Shown here: piece by piece, positions 46,620 to 59,235 of the stretch
Layout: the number at the start of each line of letters is the position of its first letter
Position numbering within the stretch: position 1 is the stretch's first letter
Assembly (NCBI RefSeq): GCF_001638985.1
Contig: NW_017265156.1
Coordinates: 868,001 to 932,000 of the forward strand
Length of the DNA: 64,000 nt
Direction of reading: 5' to 3'
Origin: Phycomyces blakesleeanus NRRL 1555(-)
Taxonomy: Eukaryota > Mucoromycota > Mucoromycetes > Mucorales > Phycomycetaceae
Notes under the pieces: model-generated
What the model was told of the DNA's origin: nothing
The model's database searches: none
The model's input: the letters and a program-made list of their open reading frames with translations, nothing else
Position numbers and translations under genes: made by a program

Positions 46620-49537
46620 TCTTGACGGTTGTGTGATTGACTCTGCAAGGGAGGCGTGTCGTGTTCGTGTACCGTTGCAAGTTGACGTGAATTCGAGAAG
46701 GATCCGCCTTGTGCCGTCCGGGATTTAAGCATTTTTTTTTTGGAAAAGTTGTGTTCTTCCAACACATACAAAACTCAATAGTTGGCCAATAGCTCTTATA
46801 AAAATAAATAGTGTGCACTTAAAAAATGGATTCCCCATTACATCTGCAATAAAACCAAAGACTGTAGTTGTTCATGTCAGCGATATTGTAAAGTTGGTTG
46901 GCTTGGTGCCTTAGATGACATATGATTTGTTTTGTTTTTGTAATAACTGTCTCTTTCGAATTATCTTGACACGTTTTACGCGAACAACAAAAAAAAATTA
47001 GTCTTTTTTTTCTTCTTCTTGGTAATTTTGATATTCAATGACTTCTTGGTTTTACCTGTTAATTTTTTGGATAATATAAATATCGTAGACTATGTATGTC
47101 ACTTTCTGTTTTATCAAAGACGCAGGTACAGGGAAATGCATGCCAATCCGATGATAATGCATGTATTTGTTTGAGCGATACATTGTTTTTCTTGACATTT
47201 GTTTTTTTTTGTTTTGTATTTATGCAGGTCTGATTTATGATAGCCAGATATACATTTGAGTGTTTTGATTATTATTATTACTATTGGTGGTGGTACTTGT
47301 AAGCTTACTGGCTTGGTTTATCTTGTCTGTTTGAAAAAATAGTGTACTTATTTTAAGCATATATGAGACTATAATATCATTTGGTTTATGGTTGCCATAT
47401 CTATATATATATATATATAAATCATTCAAGTCTAAAGATGTCTTCGTGGGTTCTCGAGTTTTTTATTTTTTTTATTAAAGCCATTAATTATCAAGATATT
47501 GAAAGATAAAGGCTTACCTTTGTAATAAACATTGTATTATTATTATGATTACTTTCAAGCATAAATTATTGAGTGTTTAACATTTGGTCAGATCTTATTC
47601 ATTAAATTCAATTGAACCTTGGAGAAATATAAAGGTAAACTAGGAAGAATAATATCTGATTTGTCGATTGGATATAAGTTTGTTTCTGTGAATGTACATC
47701 TATATATTTACTTTAATACATTATCAGAAAGATAGATAGAGGGAATTTAAAGCAAAGTCTAGGTAAATTATTCATGCTCTGATAATGTGCATAAAGAAAA
47801 AAAATCAAAAATAAACTCAATATTCCAAGAACACATTTGCTCATCATTATCATAATAATCAACAACAACAAAAAAACAACAAAATAATTCATCTGGTTAT
47901 GCTTGGCATGCTTGCTGACGACAGATCCCTGCTAATCTTCATACATAAGACTAAATCCTAATTAGATTTTTATTTGAATTCAAAATATACGCATATATTC
48001 CAGTGTGTTTTGTGATAAAATAAAGACTAAAGGAGACAAGTAGTTTGTCAAGGAGTGGGTTTCTTATTTTTAGATCTTGATTTATTGATACCTGGAATAG
48101 TGTGATGTTAGGTTTTCTCTTGCAGACGATCTTATTTAATTAGTTGGTTTGTCGGTAAGGCAAGGTAAAGTATATTATTTATATATAAATATTTGCTTGT
48201 GTGTATAATGTTATTATTGTGTCCTACAATAAAGGAACACTGAATCCCGGTTTGTGCTTCGTTTGACTGTCTCCGGTATTGTGCGAGTAAACCCTTGATT
48301 CTTAATGGAATGGCGTACAAGCACAGATCTAAACAATCAAGGATATATTTTATCCATGTGACGACTCGATTTATATTTGATATTTCTCTTGTGAATCTTC
48401 TATTAGGTAACTTCTTTGGGTTTTTAAAGAAGCTCAATTTCTGTATAGACATATATTCGACTATCAATACTTTATCTATTTGCTTATTTATTAAAGGTAT
48501 AAACATATAAGCATATCTCAGAAGAATCTTAATCTCCTTTATCTTGACGTATACGAAGCAGGGGGAAGTGAATACATAAATAAATAAAAAAAGACATCAT
48601 TAATATAATTCACCAAGAGTTCATTGGATCCCCCTTATTTTATCAGTTATTCAAAGGAGAATTGAATTGAATTGAATTCAATTCAATTTGTGAGGTAAAA
48701 ACAAAAACAAAAACTCAATGCACGTGATTAGTACTTGGCAGTAAAAGAAAGCAAAAATAAAATAGAGTATCTTTACAACCCCATCACTTTTTTATTATTA
48801 TTGCTGTTGTTGTTGTGTGTATATAGGGTAGCTTTGTGCTGTGCTGTGCTGTGCTGTGCTATACTGTACTGTACTGTACTGTACTGTGTTGTTTTGTGTT
48901 GACAGATGGGAAAATATCTTTGTAAGTAAGTTGGGTGAAATTGTAAATACAAATATACAAAAAAAGGAATGTCTGCCGATAAAGAGAGAGAGCGAGAGAA
49001 GAAATAAAATAAATAAATATTAATTTTGTATGGAAAGGCTTAAATTTTTTTTTCTCTCTTCCCCACTCAAAGTTGAATTTGACTGTTAATTATTATTGTT
49101 ATTTCCCTTACTTTAATTTATTTGCCTGCCTCTATAGCCTCTATAGCCTCTGTAGCCTCTGTGTGCCTCTGTAGCTTCTTTAGCTTCTTTAGCCTGCCTG
49201 TGTGCTTGTCTGCCTGTTTGCCTGTCTGCAAACAAAGCGTCACGTAAGCAAAGTTAGGCGGAGTTATGTATGGTTTCATAGCATGTGAATATATATACAT
49301 TTATATAAAAACACATATAGGGCCTTTGGCAATCCACAATTCCAGAGCCATGTCACACCTAAAAAGGAGGACAAAATCCCCACGTAATTTTTTCTCTTTC
49401 TTATTTTGTGGTTTAGCTTTGGCTTGTTTAGATTATTATTAATTTCTGTTGTTGTTTCTGTTGCATTTCCTTTTTATTTATTTATTTTTTATTTAATATA
49501 TAAATATATAAGCCATATCCTTACATTATCTGTTTAA
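46620..49537. other. 2.9 kb gene-free region with simple repeats
   Basis: AT-rich throughout. A (TGTGC/TGTAC)n run lies at about 48836-48886, and CCTCTATAG/CCTCTGTAG-type imperfect repeats at about 49127-49205. No coding signal on either strand. The long distance upstream of the TMEM135-like pair may include its promoter. Confidence 0.4.
48836..48886. repeat. Pentanucleotide microsatellite (TGTGC)n(TGTAC)n
   Basis: Five-base units GTGCT switch to GTACT halfway through the array. Confidence 0.85.
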
Positions 49538-51403
49538 ATGGCTGTCCAAAGCAAGCTTACAAAGGTAACCGCTAGATCAGGATTGCCTGCCGAGCTTCAA
49601 CCTGCCCTGGCTACTCTCTTGAGAGCCTATGGTCTCGGATGGGCCCTTTCTAGCGTGCCTACCTTTCTGGGTCTGTTAATCAAGACAATATTGGCCCTCA
49701 TAAAAGGCCAGGGTCCAGCAAAGGTCCTGTCCTTATTCTTCAACGGCATCCAAAAGACTCTCAAGGACAGTGTGACAAAGAACGGTCTCCCTTACGTGAT
49801 GGCAGGTGCCTTTGGATGTCACCGCTTTGTTGCTTATCTATTGAATCGTATCCCATACGCAACGTCCTGGTTCACCAAGAAGAACATCCAGCGCATATCT
49901 ATTTTCCTGTCAGCAGCAACCACAATGCACTTTGTTAGACGATCATTCAAGGCCACAAAGACCATGGACCTTACCTTACTTGCCTTTTCGCGTGCATTGG
50001 ATGTGTTGGCTCACCGCGCCTACGTCTCACCTATCGTACGCAAACACATGCCTGCCTGGTTACTTGAACACTTTAGTGTCGTTGCATTTACAGCCGTCAC
50101 AACAGAAGCAGTATGGACATGGATGTATGAACCCAGTAGACTTCCAAGGTAAATCTCTTGCTTATATATCTGTTTAGAGTTATAGGTGAGTCGATTGTTC
50201 ACCTCTTCTTTTGGTGTGCTTTATAAAAAAAAACAACAACAACAACAGATCTTATTCAACCTGGATCGCTGGTGTGGCTGGTGTAGACGACAGAATCTTA
50301 CAGACCCTGAGAAATATTCGGAATGGAACTTATACATATGGTGTAAGTAACTTCTGTTTAGATTTGAGCTGGACACTTTAGATTATTCGAAACCTTTATA
50401 TATATATATCTTTTGTGATGATAAAAAGACGATTGTATCAAACAAATACTCAATTGATGTGGTCATACTAGTCAGCAGCAATTGCCAATGGTGCAGGTCC
50501 AATCATCGAAGTCTGTAAAGAGTTTGGTATCGATCCTGCCCTTGCTGATCCACTGCATGGCAGATTCCCTTGCTCGGCTGTACATAATGGATTACCTTTT
50601 GGGTGTGAGGTCGCTGGTTTAGATAAATTCGCCTATGTGTTCTCAAAGGGATTCCCAGTAAGTCTACGACCTTTTATATATAACATATACACCTGTACTT
50701 TTATTTACAATAAGAATGTGCAGAAAATGAGGGGAAGCTTTGGGGAGAAAGGATTATATGTACTGACAAGTGTAATGCTCAATAAAAAAAATAGCTCTAC
50801 TTTACCGTACACGCCCTTCCTCCTCTCTTGTTTTCCACCAAGCGCCTAAAGAGCGATCCTGCACAGGGATTGCTTCAAATCCTGCAGGGATCCGTAATGT
50901 CGGCCTCATTCCTGGCCAGTCTGATCGCGTCTATCTTTTACATCATTTGTTTAATCCGAACACGCATTGGACATCAGTTACTAGGCATTCCACAAAAATA
51001 CCTCGATTCACCATGGACACCATTTGTGGGCTGTGTACTGAGTGGAGCAACTATCATGGTAGAGAGCAAGCATCGTCGAGCAGAAATGGCTCTTTACGTC
51101 GCTCCCCGTGCTCTCCAGTCCTTCTTGGACCGACTCTTGGAACCTTATAAGCGCGGTCGCTGGTGGGAGAAGGTCGGTGGCAATACCGTCGAGACCATGG
51201 TGTTTGCAACCTCCCTTACTGTTATTCTCGAGGCCCTTTACACTAACGACACTATGCTCCGGTCCTCAGTAAAGTCTCTCTTTTCCTGGATTCTCAAGGA
51301 CGAACTCAGAGAAGCCAAGGCAGTCAAGGAGGCAGCCCAGGCTAAAGAAGAAGATAAAACTAAAGCATCTACACACATATCCAACATCCCATTCCATGGT
51401 TAA
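49538..51403 (+). CDS. TMEM135-like integral membrane protein, copy A
   Basis: Four exons (49538-50148, 50249-50342, 50472-50657, 50795-51403) give 499 residues. Multiple membrane segments and the blocks LPAELQPALATLLRAYGLGWALSSVP, GCHRFVAYLL, EHFSVVAFTAVTTEAVWTWMYEPSRLPRSYSTWI, ADPLHGRFPCSAVHNG, RTRIGHQLLGIPQKYLD, and ESKHRRAEMALYVAPRAL match fungal proteins of the TMEM135/Tim17-like group, linked in animals to peroxisomes and mitochondrial dynamics. Exon 4 starts LYFTVHALPPLLFSTKRLK, placed by alignment to the neighbour copy. The C-terminal tail is charged (AQAKEEDKTKAS). A transport or organelle-morphology role is inference. Confidence 0.82.
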
Positions 51404-52013
51404 TATACATCGTATACAAACAACAACACCAACAGCACCAACATAAGCACTTTTATATATTATCATATTAATCCTGAACAACAGAATAAACATATAAAAT
51501 CCCAAAATTTTCTCTTTAATGACCCATGTCTTTATTAATTACATTTTGTTGTTGTTTCTGTTGTGGTCTTGATAAATAGATACACAAATACACAAATAAA
51601 TCAATCAATAAATAAAAAATTTAATCCAGAATGTAATAAACTCAAGGGGTTAAGGTTCATCTTTGTGATGAAGATAAGCATTGGCGTTGGCGTTGACAAC
51701 GTTCTTTCTTTCTTATTGCTTTTAGCTTGGCATAAATCACAGCCGTTAAATAATGGCAAGGTATACGCTCCGTGTTTCACATGTTAAAAAACAAAAGAAC
51801 ATGAAAAGAAGATATGGAAAGCGATGCAAAGAGGGGCGACTCAGACAAGATTCTCCTTTCTCCCTCCCTCCCTCTCTCTCTTTCTTTCTTTCTTTATTTT
51901 TCTCCTCTCTTTTTTTTCATATATATATTTTCTCAACTCTCCTTCACCCCCCTTTCTCTTTCGCTCTTCCACTCTTTCTTGTACACTTCTTGTCAGATCA
52001 AAACATATAATTC
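51404..52013. other. Spacer between the TMEM135-like copies with pyrimidine tract
   Basis: Holds a long CT-rich stretch (about 51856-52055) just before copy B. The overlapping Ser/Leu/Phe-rich ORFs here are compositional artefacts. Confidence 0.45.
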
Positions 52014-53846
52014 ATGTCCCCTCCTCTTCCTCTTCCTCCTCCTCTTCGTCGTTCACCCCTACAGGTCTTGACAAGCAAATCAGGTCTACCGGTTGAACTC
52101 CAGCCAGCACTCGCGACTGCCATAAAGGCTTATGGTCTAGGATGGTCTTTTACAACCGTACCAAGTTTAGTCGCCTGGCTGGTCAAACTCGTCCTATGTA
52201 CCATCAAGCGTGATCTGAAAGGCGTCAGTAAACTTGCTCGCGCCTTGGGTCCGATGTTACAGAAAAGTATAACTAAAAATGGAATGCCAGTGATGATGAC
52301 TGGTGTTCTATCTGGGCACAGCTTTTTGTCGTACGTGTTGTCAAGGATCCCACAACCCTGGTGGGGGCGAAAACGAGATCCTTCTGTATTGCCAATCAAG
52401 ACATTAACAGGCGAAAGGGTGATGATGATAATCTCAGCAGCAACCACGATGTTCTTTTGTCGAAGGGCATTCAAGATGCACACACTAGATCTCACCTTGA
52501 CTGTATTGACAAGAGCATTTGATACGATCGGATTTGCATTCTATGCATCTCCATGGGCAAGCCATTTACCAGGTTGGATATTGGACTATGGTAGTGTGAT
52601 GGCCTTTACTGCAGTCACAGCTGAGGTTTTATATACTTGGATCTATGAACCCAGCCGACTACCAAGGTATGTATATATATAAAAAAAATTAGACAACGGG
52701 AAATGATGCGGGGTGTTGCGGGGAAGACAGATTTATCTGATCTGTAAATCTGATATGGTTTAATTTTGTAGATCATATGCAAAATGGATTTCAAATATTG
52801 GTTCGTTTGATGAGCGCCTGTTTTTGGTCTTGCGTGGATTCCAGGACGGTAGTCTTATGTATGGTGTGAGTAAGAGAGGGAACCTGATAGTAAAGAATAA
52901 GATGTGCGATACTAACGAATCTGATTTTTTTTTTTATTTTTTTTTTTATTTTTTTTTTACTTTTATTCCACTATAAAAAAAAACCGCCCACTAAAGAAAG
53001 ATACCGGAAAAAATAACGTGTTGGATGGACTAGCCGATGATCTTGGCTGCCCACGAGATCTTTGTAACCCTCTCAATGGACGTATACCATGTTTTGTTGT
53101 CCACAATGGCCAGCAATATGGCTGTGAGGTCAATGCCCTGACCAAAATTTCCACTGCATTTTCTAAAGCATATCCTGTAAGATTGATTAAGTTATTGAAT
53201 ATGTAGGGTATTATTTGTTGATTTAAATTAATTAATTAATCAATTATGATCATCATCAACAACAACCCAAAAACAGAAAGAGAAACAAAATGATAATAAT
53301 GATTGATTTCTTTAGCTATATTTCATGGTGCATGTAGTCCTTCCATTGTGTATTAGCAGAAAGCGGCTGCGTGAGGATCCTGTCGGTACATTGTCTCACA
53401 GTATCCGTGGATCTATACGGTCAACGTCTTTTATCAGCGCATTGGTCGGTATTCTGATGTATTCGATGTGTTTGACAAGAACAAGAATTGGCCATCAACT
53501 GCTTAGAGCTCCACAGAAGTATCTCGATCACTCTTGGGCGCTTGTGATGTCCTGTACTTTGAGTGGACTGTCTGTAATGCTGGAAAGCAAGCCTCGACGT
53601 GCTGAAATGGCACTCTATGTTGCCCCACGTGCCATGCGATCATTAACAGACCGCTGTCTATCGATGATTACTAAGAACAGATGGTGGGAGGCTGGAGTTG
53701 GAGAAAGTATAGAGACAATGGTGTTCTCTGTGTCGGTGGCTATTATTCTAGAGGCAATGTACAAGTACGATTCGCTTGTTCGGTCATCGACAAAGAGTAT
53801 GATGACTTGGGTTCTCAAGGAGGAGCTAGAAAAGGACAAGAAATAA
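52014..53846 (+). CDS. TMEM135-like integral membrane protein, copy B
   Basis: Tandem paralog of the gene at 49538, same orientation and same four-exon layout: 52014-52666, 52772-52865, 52997-53176, 53316-53846, 485 residues. Shared blocks: GLPVELQPALATAIKAYGLGW, TAVTAEVLYTWIYEPSRLPR, NPLNGRIPCFVVHNG, LTRTRIGHQLLRAPQKYLD, and ESKPRRAEMALYVAPRAM; every intron has the same position and phase as in copy A. The N-terminus is uncertain. The ATG at 52014 yields a Pro/Leu-rich start from a pyrimidine tract, while a good acceptor (CCCCTACAG) at 52056-52064 sits right where similarity to copy A begins. A short upstream first exon is therefore possible. Confidence 0.8.
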
Positions 53847-54426
53847 TTTATTAATTTATTTCTTTATTTTACATTTGTCCATTAAAAATCAAAAACAAAA
53901 AAAAACAAAAAATTGATAAAGAGGAGCGTATCGACATGCTACAGCACATTTAATGTCATTTAACATCACTCAACAACAGATAATACACAATTGCATTTTT
54001 ACCATAAGGATTTAAAAGTAATGTATAGCTAGCGTATAGAGCACATAGCATAACATAATATGGTATGTAATGACATGGCATGGCATGGCATGGAATAGCA
54101 TGGAATAGCATGGTTTAGTGTGCTGGTTCAAAAAATAAAAATAAAATAAAAAAAAAGGTACGCAAGGACCACTTGCGGTGATTTCATTCGTACTTTTATT
54201 ATTATTATTATTGAGTTCCGATCTCCTTCTTTTGTTCCTGTTTCCAACCCTTGTTCTTTTTTTTTCTTTCTCTATATTTTACTATCACTATCTCTGCTGC
54301 TACTGCTACTGCTACTGCTACTGCTACTGCTACTGTTGTTGTTGCTGTTCCTATCACTATTACTACTGCTATTACTGCTACGATTACTATTACTATTATT
54401 GTTACTATTGCCGCTATTATCACATT
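53847..54426. other. Intergenic region with ATGGC and CTGCTA repeats
   Basis: Pentanucleotide ATGGC/AATAGC repeats at about 54074-54112 and a (CTGCTA)n run at about 54296-54333 upstream of the zinc-finger gene. No gene. The low-complexity open frame upstream of ATG 54427 is not thought to be translated. Confidence 0.5.
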
Positions 54427-54861
54427 ATGAACTCCTACCCCAAGAACAGAGAGACTTTACCTATGAGTCTGCCATCACCACCTCATTCGTCATGTGGGGA
54501 TGAGAACCCAACACACTTTGATGCCCTAACTCTTCAGCAACTATCGACCTCTTTGCCAGAAAATTATACTATCGATCACTCTATCCAACGAAGACAGTCA
54601 GAAACGTCACTTGGAAGTGCTACTAGCAATAGCAATATTAATGCAAAGAACGATAAACTACACTGTTGCGATTTGTGCGGCAAGGCTTACAAGCACCCAG
54701 CCTGTCTTGCCAAGCACAGATGGGAGCACTCGGACGAGTGGGCGTTGACGAGTCAGTGGTTGCTCACCAAGCACCAGCAGGTTCAGATGCTCGAGGCTGC
54801 TGCTATCCTTGTTAGTATGGACAAAAGCCCTTCATTTGTACCGTCTGTAGACGCTTCTTAA
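54427..54861 (+). CDS. Single-finger C2H2 zinc-finger protein
   Basis: Intronless gene of 144 residues starting MNSYPKNRETLPMSLPSPP. One C2H2 finger, CDLCGKAYKHPACLAKHRWEH (residues about 79-100), has the YKHPxCLxKHRWEH wording of a fungal family of small regulators. The remainder is Ser/Thr-rich with a QRRQSETS stretch and a helical QWLLTKHQQVQMLEAAAILVSM block. The frame extends upstream through a CTGCTA repeat translating to a Tyr/Cys run, so the start at 54427 is taken as the first sensible ATG. DNA targets unknown. Confidence 0.65.
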   Translation: MNSYPKNRETLPMSLPSPPHSSCGDENPTHFDALTLQQLSTSLPENYTIDHSIQRRQSETSLGSATSNSNINAKNDKLHCCDLCGKAYKHPACLAKHRWEHSDEWALTSQWLLTKHQQVQMLEAAAILVSMDKSPSFVPSVDAS

Positions 54862-56060
54862 TCTATACCATTCTTCTCTGTCTCTTTGTACATTATTCCC
54901 CTTTCTTTCTTCTATTATTTTTTTATATCCTTTCTTTATTTCTTTCTTTCTTGTAATACATTCTATTTGTCTTTTTATATACTCGTGTCACATGGCTTGG
55001 GTATTATTATTATTTTTATTATTATATTTTACATTATATATTATATATTTTAATATCCAACAGGATATGACGAAAGCTGAAAATTATCTCTGAGGTATAA
55101 GAGAGAGAGAGAGAGAGAGAAAGGTACAATATATACATCGATTTTACTTTTACATCAACATCAACACCAATACACACACATACACACAGTAATTATAACG
55201 GTAATGGCTTTGATAATCTTGATCAAAACCATCAAATTTAATGTTGTGTTTCGTGAAAAATATCCTATCCTATTGTGTTTATTTTTATTTTAGCTACAAT
55301 CTGGAAATTGTAATGAAATACAGGCCATTAAAATAACCCATTTAATTCTTAATGAATTCACTCTATTTGATCATCCCCTTTTCTCTCTAACCAACTAGTC
55401 AAATATGCTTTAGACTTGAAGTTTCCAGGGGTCCCACCAGACCTTTTTATTATTATTATTATTATTTGTATAGTTATTATTCTAATTATTCTGTAGTGAA
55501 TGTTCAACATATTACTTGTCAATATTCTTGTGTAGATGACACAAAAAATCCCCTTTGTTTCCTCGAGGGTGTAGCCATGGATACTGTGGTTGCCATGGCA
55601 ATAATGAACAGTTTATTTAGACAACTTTACATATCCTATGAAATCCTTATCTCTGTCTATTATTCTGTATCTTTATCGATCGATCTATCTATCTATCTAT
55701 CCACTGATTTTCCCCCCTTCTTTTCATCCCATCATTCAACTCATTACTATTATCCTACATATGATATCTTTTGTTCCTATTTATTACTTTGTTCCAGACA
55801 TAGCTGATGTCATTGCCTTATCTAGATTGTCACTCTTGAGCCGAGTAATTTAGAAAAAAAATTATAAAAATATAAAATTATAAAAAAGGAATTCAAAAAG
55901 CATATAAAATTTCATATAAAAATAGACTAAAGAAAAAAAAAAGCGGCAACAGTAAAATCACAAGCGAGCTACTACCTACCTGTCCACCTACTTACTTGCC
56001 TACTTTTCAAATTAATTTTAATACAATAATACTCTCCTTTCCTTTTACTCATTACTCCTC
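54862..56060. other. 1.2 kb gene-free region
   Basis: AT-rich with (GA)n near 55104 and (ATT)n near 55450. ORFs at 55466-55853 are low-complexity Ser/Tyr-rich and not supported as genes. Confidence 0.4.
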
Positions 56061-56523
56061 ATGACTGCGAGGTATATTCCAATCGACTCACAAGATACTG
56101 CATCATCTGGGTCCTCACTCCCTGCATCGACAGCATCCTATGTCGATCCTCAGTCTTGGCCTGATGATCAAAGACCACTCTTGGGTCATTCGTCAGCAGC
56201 AACATCTTTGTATCCAAATGAAGAAATCGATGTCCAAGATGAATTAAGCTATACTCAACCTACAGCTACCATCGGAAGTTGTTCAATCAACTTGGCCAAC
56301 ACTATTCTTGGCACTGGTATGCTTGCCATGGTAAAGTAAAATGAAAAATAAAATAAAATAAAATAACTAAAGAATTAAATTAAATCGAACTTTCTTTACT
56401 CTTATTTTATTTTATTTTATTTTATTTTATATATAAATATAAATATAAATATAAATATAAATATAAATATAAATACATTAGTACAATATAGATACTTTGC
56501 ACCTTTAATCTATGCTTTTACTA

Positions 56524-56554
<31 letters not shown>

Positions 56555-57736
56555 TTTAGCCATCAGCAGTTGCCTCTACAGGGCTTTTGCCAGGTATATT
56601 TGTCATCTTGTTCTCAGGGGGTGCATCAGCTGCTGGATTATATTTCTTGGCCCGTTGTGCTTCCCGGACAGAGGGTCGGCATGCGTCTTTCTTTGCGATT
56701 TCCAAGTTGACCTGGCCTTCGATAGCTGTTTTATTTGATTTTGCGATTGCTATAAAATGTTTTGGCGTTGCAGTGAGCTATTTGATCATTATTGGTGATT
56801 TGATGCCTCAGGTTGTGGCGTCGTTTGCCAGCGATACTCAACCATTAGACCTCTTGATGGACCGTAAATTCTGGATCACTGTGTTTATGGCAGTGGCTGT
56901 CTTGCCCTTAAGTTTCCTGCGCAAGCTTGACTCACTCAAGTACACAAGTGGTGTCGCCTTGTTTGCAGTCATGTATCTCTGCATTATTGTGATCTACCAC
57001 TACATATCTCCAAATTTTCCTCCTCCTCCCCCGGAAGATGTTGAGATGATTGCCTTTTCTACAAAATTCTTTGCTCAGCTGCCTGTATTTGTGTTTGCAT
57101 TCACTTGCCATCAGAATATCTTTTCAGTTTACAATGAGCTCAGGGACAATTCCCAGCGGTCCATTTCTACCGTCATCGGTACCTCCATCGGAAGTTCGGC
57201 GTTCATTTACGAGGCCATTGCTATTCTAGGCTATTTGAGCTTTGGCAAACATGTGCGTGGGAACATTATTATGGAATGTAAGCAAAACAAACAAACAAAT
57301 AGACAAATAGACAGACAGAGAGAAAGACAGGAAGGCAGACAGGCAGGCAGGCAGCAGACTGACAAAGAGTCAGGCAGTCAAACAGTCAAACAAACAAACA
57401 AACAAAAGCAGATAAAGTGGATAGGTTTAATTACATTTAATGACATATTTATTAAATCAAAAACATAATACAAATCTCCAGATCCTCCAAGTGTATTCGT
57501 AGCAGGTGGTAGACTGGCTATTGTGGTCCTGGTCGTATTCAGTTATCCTCTTCAGGCTCACCCATGCCGTGCCTCTCTCGACAAAATTCTTGCCTGGCGT
57601 ACACCTGAAGCTAGAGGTCTCAAGGTCCCTCCTCCTCCTTCGAATCTAAAATACTTTTGCATGACAACTGCCATTCTCATCGGTAGTTATCTTGTAGCCA
57701 TTACTGTATCTCAACTTGACCTCGTAAGTTAAATCA

Positions 57737-57772
<36 letters not shown>

Positions 57773-58025
57773 CATTAATTCAAAAAGAAAAATCATTAAT
57801 ATCAATAATAATTTATTTATTTTTTTACATCAGGTACTTGCCTTTGTTGGCTCTACAGGATCTACAACAATTTCTTTTATCTTACCTGGTTTGTTCTACT
57901 ACAAAATCCACGAAAATGATCCATGGAAGGCAGGAAAGATTACGGCAGTCTGTCTTGCTGTGTACGGGATCTTGGTGATGTTCGTCTGCCTGACATTTAA
58001 TATCATGCGCCTCATCAATACCTAA
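56061..58025 (+). CDS. AVT-type vacuolar amino-acid transporter
   Basis: Amino acid/auxin permease (SLC32/36/38-like) family. Four exons (56061-56330, 56560-57277, 57482-57723, 57834-58025) give 473 residues with about 11 membrane segments. A polar cytosolic N-terminus (about 70 residues) precedes the family signature SINLANTILGTGMLAMPSAVASTGLLPG. Further landmarks are CFGVAVSYLIIIGDLMPQ, LRKLDSLKYTSGVALFAVMYL, and QLPVFVFAFTCHQNIFSVYNELRDNS, then VLAFVGSTGSTTISFILPGLFYY. This pattern is closest to yeast AVT5/6/7, which export acidic or other amino acids from the vacuole; the substrate here is inference. Intron 2 is built from CAAA and GGCA repeats. Confidence 0.88.
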
Positions 58026-58446
58026 AACTAGAGAACACATAGTATACTTTATTGACCTTCCAATGTTCAGGGTCATTGATTGTCTTTATATTTTATATTT
58101 TATTTTTATTTTTCTTACAAAAATAGCTTATAAAGAAAGAAATAGAAAAGAGCTATCAAAGTAATAGAAATATAAAGATCCCCATTTGCCTAACACAATC
58201 GTCCCCAATGATAAGAATAGCTTTTAAGCTTATATACTTATATGACTTTTAACCCCCAATCTTGAGGTGATTGTGAATGATAATGAATGGTTTATATAAC
58301 CTTTTTTTTCATGGATAGAAGCTTATAATTATAATTATATATATATATATATATATAGTTATAAACGTTTTCTTTAAATTATTCTTCTCAGAGACTATAT
58401 AATCGTTATATTCGTCTATTCTCTTGAGCATTATTATTCACCTCTA
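58026..58446. other. Intergenic region
   Basis: AT-rich spacer with a (TA)n run near 58337-58357; no gene. Confidence 0.4.
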
Positions 58447-59235
58447 ATGACTAGTTTTGAGAATGAAAGATCAGAAGACGGTCCTTGGAATGGACTAGAA
58501 ATTGAACAGTCTCGATCCACAACAACCCGCTGGCCTTGTTTCTCCCTGGAGACTGGCAACAAGCCTATTGAAGCAGAGGCTATCCAAGGCCTTCTCCAGC
58601 TACAGAATCCAGTCTTGCTTTCAAACTACACCCACCCACCTCTAATCCGTCCACAACCACAGCACAGACCCCCGTCATGGCACATGCCATCCCAAAAATC
58701 TCAAAACATTTCCTCGAGTTCTAGTGACCAAGAACCCTCACAACCATCCTATTCTCTCGACAGATCTCTGTCTCTTCCTCATCTCACTCTACCACGGCCG
58801 ATTTCTTATCTTAGCGACTGCAACCGTCCGATGCCATTGGTCGTTGTAACGGACCCATCGGCTGAAACCCTAATTGCGACGGACACAAACGAAGGTCATA
58901 TGGAGAAACCAGAAGGCTCAGACGACACCGAAGACACGGATGATGAGATGAGCAAATCAAAAAGACAATCTCATCCGTCCAGTCAGCGAAACAGCACAGG
59001 GCTTCTGAAGCCTCGGTGGAAAGATGCAGAGAGACTAAGACTGTTCCAAGCAATAGTAAAGGACAAGCTTTTGGATGACATGGCAAGTTTTCATTGGGAT
59101 AAGATAGCTGTCGAGGTCGGGAGACCCAAGAAGGCTTGTAAAGATCAGTGGAGACGGGAACTTCTTCCCAATTTTATGGCTAGGATGCAGGCGTCTTATC
59201 AGCCTGAACAAGGCGATGATCAGGATGATGAATAG
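58447..59235 (+). CDS. Myb/SANT-like domain protein
   Basis: Intronless, 262 residues. The C-terminal 65 residues (RWKDAERLRLFQAIVKDK, FHWDKIAVEVGRPKKACKDQWRREL) form one Myb/SANT-like helix-turn-helix repeat with W at both the first and third positions, suggesting DNA or chromatin binding. The first 170 residues are Pro/Ser/Gln-rich and disordered, followed by an acidic DDTEDTDDEMSK stretch. No named ortholog recognised. Confidence 0.68.
   Translation: MTSFENERSEDGPWNGLEIEQSRSTTTRWPCFSLETGNKPIEAEAIQGLLQLQNPVLLSNYTHPPLIRPQPQHRPPSWHMPSQKSQNISSSSSDQEPSQPSYSLDRSLSLPHLTLPRPISYLSDCNRPMPLVVVTDPSAETLIATDTNEGHMEKPEGSDDTEDTDDEMSKSKRQSHPSSQRNSTGLLKPRWKDAERLRLFQAIVKDKLLDDMASFHWDKIAVEVGRPKKACKDQWRRELLPNFMARMQASYQPEQGDDQDDE

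Noticed and set aside
46294..46818. 174-codon minus-strand ORF with SLKKQLKTAP repeats
   Set aside because: Lies across the minisatellite; the repeat explains the ORF and there is no other evidence of a gene.
51753..52096. Three overlapping Ser/Phe/Leu ORFs before TMEM135-like copy B
   Set aside because: All are readings of one CT-rich tract.
54178..54426. N-terminal extension of the zinc-finger ORF
   Set aside because: Tyr/Cys-rich translation of ATT and CTGCTA repeats; the start at 54427 is preferred.
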